Assembly: GCA_965364515.1 (NCBI GenBank)
Contig: CBDTXZ010000007.1
Location: 1-35,972 of the forward strand
Direction: 5' to 3'
DNA from: JAHEDH01 sp965364515
GTDB taxonomy: Bacteria > Actinomycetota > Acidimicrobiia > Spongiisociales > ZC4RG35
Length of the DNA: 35,972 nucleotides
The notes under the pieces: generated by a model
Told to the model about the DNA's origin: nothing
Databases searched by the model: none
What the model saw: only the letters and a program-made list of their open reading frames with translations
In this document: positions 25,704 through 34,379 of the stretch, piece by piece
Layout of the letters: each line of letters starts with the position of its first letter
Numbering within the stretch: the first letter of the stretch is position 1
Made by a program: the position numbers and the translations under genes

Positions 25704-27773
25704 GTGACGAGCCGAACGAACCAGTCCAAGCAGGATTCGGAGAAGAAGCCGAGCTGGCGCGTCGAGGGCATGCCGGACAAAGACGAGCGCCCGGACGACG
25801 ACCAGCCGCCCAAGCTGTTTCCCACACCACCGGGAGGCAGGTGGTTCTGGATCGCTCTGGTCGGCCTGCTCATCTTCAACATCACAGTCTCCAATGCGTT
25901 CTTCGGCCCCGAGGAACCCACTCGAATCTCGTACACCGTCTTCATCGACCAGGTGGAGGCCGGAAACGTGGAGTCGGTCACATCGACCGACCAGACGATC
26001 CAGGGGCAGTTCGTGGAACCGCTCTCCCCCGAGGATCTGGGGATCGAAGTCGACCCGTCGTCGGGGTTCCTCGGCCCGTCCGAACCTGCCGATACGACGT
26101 TCTTCGCCACCGAGCGGCCCTCCTTCGCCGAGGACGACCTCCTCACGATCCTCACCGGTGCCGGTGTGGACGTGAATGCGGAGGACCCGAACGCCCCGCC
26201 CCCGCTCTGGGTGCAGCTCTTGACCGGTTTCGGTCCGACCCTGCTGATCATCTGGATCTTCTTCTACCTGTTCCGCCGCGCCGGGAGCGCCCTCGGCGGG
26301 TTCGGCGGCGGTCTCGGCAGGAGCAAGGCGAAACGGTACGAGGCGTCCGAGCACCGGACGACCTTCGCCGACGTCGCAGGAATCGAGGATGCAGAGGAAG
26401 AACTCGTCGAGATCGTCGACTTCCTCAAGAACCCGAAGCGGTACACCTCGCTCGGTGGCCGCATCCCGAAGGGTGTGCTGCTGTCGGGTGCCCCGGGAAC
26501 CGGGAAGACCCTTCTCGCCCGCGCCGTTGCCGGGGAGGCAGATGTGCCGTTCTTCTCGATGTCGGCGTCGGAGTTCATCGAGATGGTGGTCGGCGTGGGC
26601 GCCAGCCGGGTCCGGGATCTGTTCACGCAGGCCAAGGAGGTGGCCCCGGCCATCATCTTCATCGACGAGCTCGACGCCATCGGACGTGCCCGCGGTGGCG
26701 GGATGGCGATGGGCGGCCACGACGAACGCGAGCAGACGCTCAACCAGATCCTCACGGAGATGGACGGCTTCACCGGCTCCGAAGGCGTGATCGTCATCGC
26801 AGCCACCAACCGTCCCGAGATCCTGGACTCTGCGCTGCTGCGACCCGGTCGCTTCGACCGCCAAGTCCCGGTCAGCCCACCCGACCAACGTGGAAGGCAG
26901 ATGATCCTCGAAGTCCACACCCGCGACGTCCCGCTCGGCGACGATGTCGACCTCGGCGCAATCGCATCGACGACACCCGGCATGGTCGGCGCCGACCTCG
27001 CCAATCTGGTCAACGAGGCAGCCCTGATGGCCGCCAGACGAAACCACCAGAAGGTGATGCTGGGCGACTTCACGGACGCCCTCGAAAAGGTGGTGCTCGG
27101 AACGGAACGCCGGATCATGATGAGCGAGGAGGAGAAGGAACGGACCGCCTACCACGAATCCGGTCACGCTCTCCTCGGCATGCTCCAGCCGGGTGCAGAC
27201 CCGGTTCGCAAGATCTCGATCATCCCTCGTGGGCGTGCGCTCGGCGTGACGCTCCAATCGCCGGATGCAGACAAGTACAGCTACAGCGAGGAATATCTGA
27301 TCGGAAAGATCGTCGGCATGCTCGGCGGCCGCGCCGCCGAGGAAGTGATCTACAAGGCCGTGTCGACCGGCGCCGAGAACGACATGGTGCAAGCGACGAA
27401 TCTGGCCCGCAACATGGTCGGACGCTGGGGCATGTCCGAGAAGATCGGCCCGGTCACGATCTTCGACGATCGGACCACCGACGCATTCGGGCGCCCCACC
27501 GCGTCCGAGTCCATGATGGAACTGGTCGACTCGGAGATACGTCGGATCATCGACGAGGCATACCAGAGGGCGCTCGAGCAGCTGCAAGCGAACCGCGACA
27601 AACTGGAAGCTCTCACACAGGCGCTGCTGGTCAAGGAGACGCTCGAAGAGACGGACGCCTACGAGATCGCGGGCATTCGCCGGCCGATCAACCCCAACGA
27701 TTCCGAGAAGGCCGACGTCATCGACGACTTCGACGACGCGCTGGAGCATCACGAAGACAGCCCGGTCGGCTGA
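25704..27773 (+). CDS. ftsH: ATP-dependent zinc metalloprotease FtsH
   Basis: Membrane-anchored AAA+ protease that extracts and degrades damaged membrane and regulatory proteins; 689 residues. A charged N-tail (1-46) precedes TM1 (47-67), an extracytoplasmic domain (about 70-168), and TM2 (171-190). The AAA module has Walker A GAPGTGKT (262-269), Walker B IIFIDELDAIG (317-327), and the second region of homology ATNRPEILDSALLRPGRFDR. The protease site HESGH (484-488) is intact, and the third zinc ligand lies in the later ENDMVQATNLAR region. The N-tail is longer than in E. coli, with an acidic DKDERPDDDQ stretch. GTG start. Divergent from polX, followed after 139 bp by betB. Confidence 0.95.
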   Translation: MTSRTNQSKQDSEKKPSWRVEGMPDKDERPDDDQPPKLFPTPPGGRWFWIALVGLLIFNITVSNAFFGPEEPTRISYTVFIDQVEAGNVESVTSTDQTIQGQFVEPLSPEDLGIEVDPSSGFLGPSEPADTTFFATERPSFAEDDLLTILTGAGVDVNAEDPNAPPPLWVQLLTGFGPTLLIIWIFFYLFRRAGSALGGFGGGLGRSKAKRYEASEHRTTFADVAGIEDAEEELVEIVDFLKNPKRYTSLGGRIPKGVLLSGAPGTGKTLLARAVAGEADVPFFSMSASEFIEMVVGVGASRVRDLFTQAKEVAPAIIFIDELDAIGRARGGGMAMGGHDEREQTLNQILTEMDGFTGSEGVIVIAATNRPEILDSALLRPGRFDRQVPVSPPDQRGRQMILEVHTRDVPLGDDVDLGAIASTTPGMVGADLANLVNEAALMAARRNHQKVMLGDFTDALEKVVLGTERRIMMSEEEKERTAYHESGHALLGMLQPGADPVRKISIIPRGRALGVTLQSPDADKYSYSEEYLIGKIVGMLGGRAAEEVIYKAVSTGAENDMVQATNLARNMVGRWGMSEKIGPVTIFDDRTTDAFGRPTASESMMELVDSEIRRIIDEAYQRALEQLQANRDKLEALTQALLVKETLEETDAYEIAGIRRPINPNDSEKADVIDDFDDALEHHEDSPVG

Positions 27774-27781
27774 CGCCACAC

Positions 27782-27810
27782 CCGGCGGCCGCGGTTGGGT
27801 TCCCCGCCGG
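27782..27810 (+). terminator. Candidate hairpin after ftsH
   Basis: CCGGCGG (27782-27788) and CCGCCGG (27804-27810) can pair across a 15-nt loop a few bases past the ftsH stop. The long loop and missing T-run make it weak. Confidence 0.3.
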
Positions 27811-27855
27811 TGATCCGGCTTCCGATCGGACGGATGCCGTGATACGTCGAGGACT

Positions 27856-27875
27856 CCGAGCGAGCTGTGGCTCGG
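27856..27875 (+). promoter_or_regulatory. Inverted repeat upstream of betB (possible operator)
   Basis: CCGAGC (27856-27861) and GCTCGG (27870-27875) are exact reverse complements with an 8-bp centre. They end beside a GTGACGA that could be the -35 element for the TACGCT at 27901, a good place for a choline- or osmolarity-responsive repressor. No BetI-like gene is in the window. Confidence 0.35.
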
Positions 27876-27900
27876 TGACGAAATGGGGCGCATGATCGAA

Positions 27901-27906
27901 TACGCT
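27901..27906 (+). promoter_or_regulatory. Leaderless-type -10 box (TACGCT) for betB-betA
   Basis: TACGCT ends 6 nt before the ATG at 27913 and supports that start over the ATGs further upstream. A GTGACGA about 19 nt upstream may be the -35 element. Confidence 0.55.
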
Positions 27907-27912
27907 GAGCTC

Positions 27913-29361
27913 ATGGATGTCGTACGCCTGTACATCGATGGCAGATACTCCGACTCGGACTCCGATGAGACGTTCCCGACCATCAATCCGGCGACCGAAG
28001 AGGTGATCGCAGACGTCCAACAGGCGTCGATCCTCGATGTCGACCGAGCCGTTGAGTCATCCCGGGCGGGGTTCGCAGAGTGGTCGGCGATGACGGGCGC
28101 CGAGCGAGGCCGGATCCTCAACCGTGCCGCCATCCTGCTCAGGGAGAGAAACGAGGAGCTCGCTCACTTGGAAGTGCTCGACACCGGCAAGCCCATCGCT
28201 GAGGCCATCGAAGTCGATGTTCTGTCGGGCGCCGATTGCATCGAGTACTTCGCAGGCATGGCGGCGACCCTCCGCGGCGACCACTACGACCTCGGGGGCG
28301 ACTTCGCCTACACCCGTCGCGAGCCGCTCGGGGTCGTCGGTGGGATCGGAGCGTGGAACTACCCGATCCAGATCGCATGTTGGAAGTCCGCTCCTGCTCT
28401 GGCCTGCGGCAATGCCATGGTCTTCAAACCCGCAGAGCTCACCCCTCTGACCGCCGCTCGCCTCGCAGAGATCTACACCGAGGCGGGTGTGCCGGACGGA
28501 GTGTTCAATGTGATCCAGGGTGACGCCCGGACAGGGCAGGCAATGGTCTCACACCAAGGCATCGCCAAGATCTCGTTGACCGGGGAGGTCGGCACGGGCA
28601 AGAAGGTGATGGCGGCGGCCGCATCGAGCCTCAAGCACGTCACGCTCGAGCTCGGCGGCAAGTCCCCGCTGATCGTCTTCGACGACGCCGACATCGACAA
28701 TGCCGTCTCGGCGGCGCTGCTCGCGAACTTCTACACCCAGGGCGAGGTGTGCTCGAACGGGACTCGGGTGTTCGTCCACGAGTCCATCCACGACGACTTC
28801 GTCGGCCGCCTGGCGAGCCGCGCCCGGAAGATGAGTATCGGAGACCCGCTCGACGCCGGCACCGATGTCGGTGCATTGATCTCCGAGGAGCACCTCTCCA
28901 AGGTGCTCGGCTACATCGAGATGGCGCGTGCCACCGGCGCTCGACTCATCTGCGGGGGCGGGCGTCCGGCCGGTTTGGAGCGGGGGTGGTTCGTCGAGCC
29001 GACCGTGTTCGATCGGTGCACCGACGACATGCAGTTCGTCCGCGAGGAGATCTTCGGTCCGGTGATGGCCGTCCTCACATTCGACTCCGAGGACGAGGTC
29101 ATCCGCCGCGCCAACGACACGGTCTACGGCCTCGCCGCCGGGGTGTTCACCCGTGATCTCGCTCGCGGTCATCGGATGGCGGCCGCGCTGGAAGCCGGCA
29201 TCGTGTGGATCAACACCTACAACCTCACACCCATCGAGATGCCATTCGGTGGCTACAAGCAGTCGGGGATCGGCCGGGAGAACTCGCATGCCGCCATCGA
29301 GCACTACACGCAACTCAAGTCCGTCTACGTCGCCTCCGGAGACCTGAAGGCACCGTATTGA
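27913..29361 (+). CDS. betB: Betaine-aldehyde dehydrogenase
   Basis: NAD(P)+-dependent aldehyde dehydrogenase that oxidises betaine aldehyde to glycine betaine; 482 residues from the ATG at 27913. It follows E. coli BetB closely from LYIDGRYSDS to the end: TRREPLGVVGGIGAWNYPIQIA, the cofactor-site NAMVFKPAE, the general base in LELGGKSPLIVFDDADID, the catalytic Cys in QGEVCSNGTRVF, and WINTYN...MPFGGYKQSGIGREN. Alternative ATG or GTG starts at 27883 and 27893 add residues that do not align with the family. It is followed by betA after 25 bp. No choline transporter or betI is adjacent. Confidence 0.93.
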   Translation: MDVVRLYIDGRYSDSDSDETFPTINPATEEVIADVQQASILDVDRAVESSRAGFAEWSAMTGAERGRILNRAAILLRERNEELAHLEVLDTGKPIAEAIEVDVLSGADCIEYFAGMAATLRGDHYDLGGDFAYTRREPLGVVGGIGAWNYPIQIACWKSAPALACGNAMVFKPAELTPLTAARLAEIYTEAGVPDGVFNVIQGDARTGQAMVSHQGIAKISLTGEVGTGKKVMAAAASSLKHVTLELGGKSPLIVFDDADIDNAVSAALLANFYTQGEVCSNGTRVFVHESIHDDFVGRLASRARKMSIGDPLDAGTDVGALISEEHLSKVLGYIEMARATGARLICGGGRPAGLERGWFVEPTVFDRCTDDMQFVREEIFGPVMAVLTFDSEDEVIRRANDTVYGLAAGVFTRDLARGHRMAAALEAGIVWINTYNLTPIEMPFGGYKQSGIGRENSHAAIEHYTQLKSVYVASGDLKAPY

Positions 29362-29386
29362 GCTGCGCGCAGACGACCCGACACTG

Positions 29387-31036
29387 ATGGCCGACCAATA
29401 CGACTTCGTCATCGTGGGGGGCGGATCGGCCGGTTCGGTGCTCGCCAACCGACTCTCTGCCGCTCCGTCGAACCGAGTCCTGGTCCTCGAAGCCGGCAGA
29501 CCCGACTACCGCTGGGACGTCTTCATCCACATGCCCGCGGCGCTGGCGTTCCCGATCGGGAACAGGTTCTACGACTGGCGCTACGAGTCGGAGCCGGAGC
29601 CGCACATGGGTGGTCGGCGCATCTATCACGCCCGGGGCAAGGTGCTCGGAGGCTCCTCGTCGATCAACGGGATGATCTTCCAGCGCGGAAACCCGATGGA
29701 CTACGAACGTTGGGCGGCGGACCCGGGCATGGAGACCTGGGACTACGCCCACTGTCTGCCCTACTTCCGGAGGATGGAGACGTGCCTGGCAGGCGAGGAC
29801 GAGTATCGCGGCGGCGACGGGCCGCTCAAGCTCGAACGTGGGCCGGCGGCCGGTCCCCTGTTCGAAGCGTTCCTCGAGTCGGTGCAGCAGGCGGGCCACG
29901 CGCTGACGAGCGACGTCAACGGACATCGCCAGGAGGGCTTCGCCGCATTCGACCGCAACGTCTACCGGGGTCGACGCCTGAGTGCGGCGCGGGCCTACCT
30001 CCACCCTGCGATGAGCCGACCGAACCTCGAGGTGAAGACGAGAGCGATGGTCAATCGAATCGTCTTCGACGGGACGCGGGCGACGGGCGTCGAATACACC
30101 GTGAGGGGAGGGAATCGGCAGGTCGCCATGGCCGGCGAGGTGATCCTGTGCGGCGGGGCGTTCAACAGCCCACAACTCCTCCAGTTGTCGGGCGTCGGGA
30201 CCGCCGCAGAGCTCGAACCGCTCGGCGTGGACATGGTCCACCACCTCCCGGGCGTGGGAGAGAACATGCAGGACCACCTGGAGGTCTACGTCCAGCACAG
30301 CGCAACCCAGCCGGTCTCGATCCAGCCCTGGATGGCGATGTGGCGACGCCCGCTGGTAGGGCTCATGTGGCTGTTCCGCAAGGGCCCCGGGGCGACCAAC
30401 CACTTCGAGGCCGGGGGCTTCATCCGGAGCAACGACGACGTCGCCTGGCCGAACCTCATGTTCCACTTCCTGCCCATCGCCATCCGATACGACGGCACTT
30501 CGCCTACCGGGGGGCATGGTTATCAGATCCACGTCGGTCCGATGTACTCGAACTCGATGGGCTGGTGCAAGATCCGCTCGACCGACCCCGGGGTGAAGCC
30601 CGCGATCCAATTCAACTACCTCTCGACGGAGCAGGACCGGCGCGAATGGGTCGAGGCGATCCACAAGACACGCGAGATCTTCGCCCAGCCGGCGTGGGCG
30701 TCGCTCGACGGAGGCGAGATCTCCCCGGGACCGACCGTGCAGACGGACGAGGAGATCCTCGACTGGGTCCGTCGCGATGCCGAGACGGCGCTCCACCCCT
30801 CGTGCACCGCCCGGATGGGGACCGACGAGATGTCCGTGATCGATCCGGGCTCCATGAAGGTTCACGGACTCGAAGGGATCCGGGTGGCCGACGCCTCATC
30901 GATGCGCTACGTCACCAACGGCAACATCTACGCTCCGGTGATGATGCTCGCCGAGAAGGCAGCCGACCTGATCCTCGGGAACACGCCACTGGCCCCTGAG
31001 GACGTCGACTGGTACCGGCACGAGCCCGAGGACTAG
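29387..31036 (+). CDS. betA: Choline dehydrogenase
   Basis: Membrane-associated FAD-dependent GMC-family oxidoreductase that oxidises choline to betaine aldehyde; 549 residues, close to the 556 of E. coli BetA. FAD-binding GGGSAGSVLANRLS is at 11-24. The GMC signature ARGKVLGGSSSINGMIFQRG and the second signature GAFNSPQLLQLSGVG are present. The active-site region HPSCTARMG and the C-terminal VTNGNIYAPVMMLAEKAADLI carry the expected His and Asn. DYDFAHC-like and FRRMETCL segments are also BetA-like. ATG start 25 bp after betB, in the same operon. With BetB it makes the osmoprotectant glycine betaine from choline. Confidence 0.93.
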   Translation: MADQYDFVIVGGGSAGSVLANRLSAAPSNRVLVLEAGRPDYRWDVFIHMPAALAFPIGNRFYDWRYESEPEPHMGGRRIYHARGKVLGGSSSINGMIFQRGNPMDYERWAADPGMETWDYAHCLPYFRRMETCLAGEDEYRGGDGPLKLERGPAAGPLFEAFLESVQQAGHALTSDVNGHRQEGFAAFDRNVYRGRRLSAARAYLHPAMSRPNLEVKTRAMVNRIVFDGTRATGVEYTVRGGNRQVAMAGEVILCGGAFNSPQLLQLSGVGTAAELEPLGVDMVHHLPGVGENMQDHLEVYVQHSATQPVSIQPWMAMWRRPLVGLMWLFRKGPGATNHFEAGGFIRSNDDVAWPNLMFHFLPIAIRYDGTSPTGGHGYQIHVGPMYSNSMGWCKIRSTDPGVKPAIQFNYLSTEQDRREWVEAIHKTREIFAQPAWASLDGGEISPGPTVQTDEEILDWVRRDAETALHPSCTARMGTDEMSVIDPGSMKVHGLEGIRVADASSMRYVTNGNIYAPVMMLAEKAADLILGNTPLAPEDVDWYRHEPED

Positions 31037-31057
31037 CCGCCGTCCGGTCAACGGTCG

Positions 31058-31072
31058 GAGCCGTACCGGCTC
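31058..31072 (+). terminator. Small hairpin after betA
   Basis: GAGCCG (31058-31063) and CGGCTC (31067-31072) form a 6-bp stem with a 3-nt loop 22 nt after the betA stop. No T-run. It may end the betBA transcript. Confidence 0.35.
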
Positions 31073-31167
31073 ACCCCTCGGAAGGTCATGGCCCTGCGAT
31101 ACTCGGCCCCCGTGAACCGACCTCGCCACATCTCCACTCCGGCCGACGTCCCGGCCATCCTGCGACC

Positions 31168-33426
31168 GTGAGCGGTGTCCTCGCCGCCGTCGTCGAGTCG
31201 TGGGCCGGCAATCCCGATCTCGAAGGCGAGCTGGTGCACGTTCGCAACCGGCCTCCTCGAGAGGCGATCCACGGTTCGATCGATCCACCGCTCCCGCCCC
31301 TTCTAGCCGCCCGATACGCCGAACGCGGCATCACCGAGCTCTATCGACATCAGGCACGGTCGATCGAATCGATTCGGAGGGGCCGCAACACGGTCGTCGT
31401 GGCCGGCACGGCGAGCGGAAAGACTTTGTGCTATCAGGCCCCCATCGTGGAGACCATCCTCGGCGAGCCGAAATCCTCCGCACTGCTGATCTACCCGACC
31501 AAGGCGCTCGCACAGGACCAGCTTCGATCGTTTCGCGATCTCGGCATCCCCGAGGTGAAGGCCGCCACCTACGACGGCGACACCCCTGCGGACGAGCGCA
31601 ACCGGGTGCGACGCACCAGCAATGTCGTGCTGACGAACCCGGACATGCTGCACGTCGGCATCCTGCCGAGCCACGAGCGCTGGGCAGACTTCCTGCACCG
31701 ACTCGATTACGTGGTCGTCGACGAGATGCACACGCTGCGGGGCATCTTCGGAACTCATGTAGCGATGATCCTGAGACGGCTCCGCCGACTCGCAGCGATG
31801 TACGGGTCCGACCCGACGTTCGTGTTCGGGTCCGCCACGATCGGCAACCCCGAGGAGCTCGCTTCGGCGCTCTGCGGACTCGAAACCCACCTCATCGACG
31901 ACGACAGCTCGCCGGTCGGCGAACAGACGATCGCACTGTGGAATCCACCGCTGACCGACCTCGACCTCAACCGCCGGCGCTCCGCTCTGGTCGAGTCGAC
32001 CGATCTGTTCCTCGACCTGGTGAGGCGCGACATCCACACCATTGCGTTCGCCCGGAGTCGGAAGGCCACCGAGCTGATGTATCGATGGTCCCGAGAGCGC
32101 CTCCCGACGACCGAACGAGACAGAGTGGCGCCATACCGAGGCGGCTACCTGCCAGAGCAGCGGCGAAGGATCGAGGCGCGCCTGTTCAGCGGTCAGCTCG
32201 CCGGCATCGTCGCCACCAATGCCCTCGAACTGGGCATCGACGTCGGTGGATTGGACGCAGCTCTGCTCACGTCGTTCCCGGGGACGATCTCGGCGTTCCG
32301 GCAACAGGCCGGGCGGGCCGGGCGCGGTCGCGAGGAGTCACTCGTTGCGCTGGTGGGGGGCGAGGATGCCCTCGACCAGTACTTCATGACCCACCCCGAC
32401 GAGCTGTTCACTCGTCCTCCGGAAGCGGCCGTCATCAATCCCGACAACCCGCTGGTCGCAGAGGCACATGCCGCGTGCGCCGCCAACGAGCTGCCGTTGA
32501 CCATCGAAGACCGAGAGATCCTCGGGACAGCCATGGAGGAGGCGGCGAACCGCCTGGTCCAGGCCGGGCACCTCAAACTCAAGGACGGTCGCCTCTACTG
32601 GGCTCGACGGCAACGGCCCGCACCTCAGGTGAACATTCGGACGAGTGGCGGCAGTGCCTTTGTGATCGTCGGACCGGAAGGGGCCATCGGCACGCTCGAC
32701 GCCGAGCGAGCCTTCCGTGACGGCCACGAGGGCGCCGTGTACCTGCACGAGGGCGAAACCTTCGTCGTCGACTCCATGGACACCGAACGGCGCGAGATCC
32801 GAGTGACGCCGCGCATGGTCGACTACTACACCCAGCCGAAGACGGAGAAGATCCTCGAGGTGATCGAGTCCGAGGCGAAGGATCGAATCGGACCGATCGG
32901 CCACCACTACGGAATCGTCAGGGTCGAGTCTCACGTCACGGGCTTTCAGAAGCGCAAGTTGGGGAGCCGAGAGGTGATGGACACGGTGTACCTCGACCTC
33001 CCGCCGACGGTGTTCCAGACCGAGGGCATCTGGTTCACGATCCCCGAACAGGTGCTGGTGGACGCAGACATCGATCCGATGACCGCACCAGGCGCATTGC
33101 ACGCCGCCGAACACGCCGGAATCGCGATGATGCCGCTGATGGCGATCTGCGACCGATGGGACATCGGCGGGCTGTCGACTCCGTGGCACCCTCAGGTAGG
33201 AGGCGCAACGATCTTCATCTACGAGGCGTATCCCGGCGGGGCCGGCATCTCGCCGGTCGCGTTCCGGGCCGGTCGGGATCATCTCGAAGCCACGGTCGAG
33301 GCGATCCGCTCGTGCCCATGCGTCGCCGGCTGCCCATCGTGCGTTCAGTCACCGAAGTGCGGCAACGGGAACGATCCGCTCGACAAGGCGGCTGCCATCA
33401 GACTCCTCGACACCGTTCTCGGTTGA
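31168..33426 (+). CDS. DEAD/DEAH-box helicase with C-terminal DUF1998 zinc module (MrfA/YprA-like)
   Basis: A 752-residue superfamily 2 helicase. Motif I is AGTASGKT (79-86), Ia YPTKALAQDQ, motif II VVVDEMH, motif III GSATIGNP, then TIAFARSRK, TNALELGIDVGGLDA and QQAGRAGRG for motifs IV to VI. The C-terminal half is the MZB/DUF1998 region, ending with four clustered cysteines (CPCVAGCPSCVQSPKCGNG), a metal site of the MrfA/Hrq1 group. In Bacillus, MrfA acts with the exonuclease MrfB in excision of mitomycin-type DNA damage; no MrfB-like gene is here. GTG start with no clear ribosome site and no TAnnnT, so its start is less certain. Confidence 0.88.
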   Translation: MSGVLAAVVESWAGNPDLEGELVHVRNRPPREAIHGSIDPPLPPLLAARYAERGITELYRHQARSIESIRRGRNTVVVAGTASGKTLCYQAPIVETILGEPKSSALLIYPTKALAQDQLRSFRDLGIPEVKAATYDGDTPADERNRVRRTSNVVLTNPDMLHVGILPSHERWADFLHRLDYVVVDEMHTLRGIFGTHVAMILRRLRRLAAMYGSDPTFVFGSATIGNPEELASALCGLETHLIDDDSSPVGEQTIALWNPPLTDLDLNRRRSALVESTDLFLDLVRRDIHTIAFARSRKATELMYRWSRERLPTTERDRVAPYRGGYLPEQRRRIEARLFSGQLAGIVATNALELGIDVGGLDAALLTSFPGTISAFRQQAGRAGRGREESLVALVGGEDALDQYFMTHPDELFTRPPEAAVINPDNPLVAEAHAACAANELPLTIEDREILGTAMEEAANRLVQAGHLKLKDGRLYWARRQRPAPQVNIRTSGGSAFVIVGPEGAIGTLDAERAFRDGHEGAVYLHEGETFVVDSMDTERREIRVTPRMVDYYTQPKTEKILEVIESEAKDRIGPIGHHYGIVRVESHVTGFQKRKLGSREVMDTVYLDLPPTVFQTEGIWFTIPEQVLVDADIDPMTAPGALHAAEHAGIAMMPLMAICDRWDIGGLSTPWHPQVGGATIFIYEAYPGGAGISPVAFRAGRDHLEATVEAIRSCPCVAGCPSCVQSPKCGNGNDPLDKAAAIRLLDTVLG

Positions 33427-33492
33427 TCGGAGGGGTGGCGGATCCGGCTCCGGCACCTCGACCAACTCGAGCCTCGGGCCCACCCCTGGAGA

Positions 33493-33498
33493 TAGAGT
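33493..33498 (+). promoter_or_regulatory. Candidate -10 box (TAGAGT) for the YceH-family gene
   Basis: TAGAGT ends 9 nt before the ATG at 33508, leaving at most a few bases of leader. It lies in an 81-bp gap that also holds GGGGTGG (33432-33438) and CCACCCC (33480-33486) in inverted orientation. Confidence 0.45.
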
Positions 33499-33507
33499 GC
33501 GACGCAC

Positions 33508-34248
33508 ATGATCGAGCTCACCTTCGAACAAGCACGCGTGCTGGGCGCGCTCATCGAGAAGCAGATGACGACTCCCGACTACTACCCGATGACCGTCAAC
33601 GCGCTCGTCGCCGCCTGCAATCAGAAGAACAATCGCGAACCCGTGACGGGATTCGACGCCTCCGACGTCGAGCGCATTCTCTCGGAATTGAACGAGCTCG
33701 ATCTCGCACGATTCACCCGCCAGTCGGGCGGCCGCACGCTCAAATACCTCCATCGCGCCCCCGACACCCTCGGGGTCGACGACGAGCAGTTGGCGATTCT
33801 CGCCGTCATGTTCCTCCGCGGACCCCAGACGATCGCCGAGCTCAGGACCAGGACGGAGCGATACGTCGAGTTCGCCTCGATGGAGGCCGTCGAGGAACGG
33901 GTAGATGATCTGATCACACGCGACGAGCAACTGGTTGAACAGCTGCCGAGAGCGACCGGCCAACGCGAGGATCGATACATGACATTGCTCGTTCCCGACC
34001 ACCCTGCTGCAACCACTGCCGGGGAGCGCGTCGTTGTCACCGCCACTCCATCACCCGCCACTACCTCCGAAGCGACCGAACCATCTCGAAGCGACCTCGA
34101 GTCACGAGTCGCCGCCCTGGAACGCACGGTCGAGCTTCTCGTCACCGAGCTCGGTCTGGGAAGACACACGACCGACGGCGCAGACGAGGGATCCGGAGAC
34201 CGGCAGTCCAGTTCGAACGCTCCCCAGGGGCCGATGGCCGACAGCTGA
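33508..34248 (+). CDS. YceH-family (DUF480) winged-helix protein
   Basis: A 246-residue protein. The opening LTFEQARVLGALIEKQMTTPDYYPMTVNALVAACNQKNNREPV is diagnostic of the YceH/DUF480 family, cytosolic proteins made of two winged-helix domains (here about 1-80 and 85-165). The second domain includes LAVMFLRGPQTIAELRTRTERY and ends at EQLPRATGQREDRYM. After a Pro/Thr-rich linker there is a short coiled coil SRVAALERTVELLVTELGL (about 202-220) and an acidic tail. The family's biochemical role is not established; DNA binding is likely. ATG start. It lies 131 bp upstream of glnII on the same strand, with no clear link. Confidence 0.9.
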   Translation: MIELTFEQARVLGALIEKQMTTPDYYPMTVNALVAACNQKNNREPVTGFDASDVERILSELNELDLARFTRQSGGRTLKYLHRAPDTLGVDDEQLAILAVMFLRGPQTIAELRTRTERYVEFASMEAVEERVDDLITRDEQLVEQLPRATGQREDRYMTLLVPDHPAATTAGERVVVTATPSPATTSEATEPSRSDLESRVAALERTVELLVTELGLGRHTTDGADEGSGDRQSSSNAPQGPMADS

Positions 34249-34265
34249 CCGATGGCCGGCTTTGA

Positions 34266-34276
34266 AACACGGTGTT
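34266..34276. promoter_or_regulatory. Palindrome AACACnGTGTT upstream of glnII
   Basis: AACAC-G-GTGTT is a perfect odd-length palindrome in an AT-richer stretch about 104 bp before the glnII start. It could be an operator for nitrogen control. It does not match a GlnR or NtcA consensus that I can recognise. Confidence 0.35.
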
Positions 34277-34369
34277 CACATTTCATTGATTGGAAGGAAA
34301 TGCGTCACTGTCACCCTCGGCGATAGCAAACAGTGCGGCCATCCCCATGGAGCACTCCCCCTAGTCAAC

Positions 34370-34376
34370 GAGGTGA
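34370..34376 (+). promoter_or_regulatory. Ribosome-binding site GAGGTGA for glnII
   Basis: GAGGTGA lies 3 nt before the GTG at 34380 (core AGGTG about 4 nt away), one of the strongest ribosome sites in the window. It decides the start and fits a highly translated enzyme with a true leader. Confidence 0.6.
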
Positions 34377-34379
34377 AAC

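Noticed and set aside
25841..27895. 684-codon plus-strand frame within ftsH
   Set aside because: Out-of-frame shadow; the Walker and HESGH motifs are in the frame starting at 25704.
25620..28133. Antisense extension of the polX frame to 1415 codons through ftsH and into betB
   Set aside because: PolX homology begins exactly at the ATG at 25619, and ftsH on the other strand has full domain support. The extension is low-complexity antisense of a high-GC gene.
29315..30865. 516-codon minus-strand frame over betA
   Set aside because: Complete antisense shadow of choline dehydrogenase, with no domain signal.
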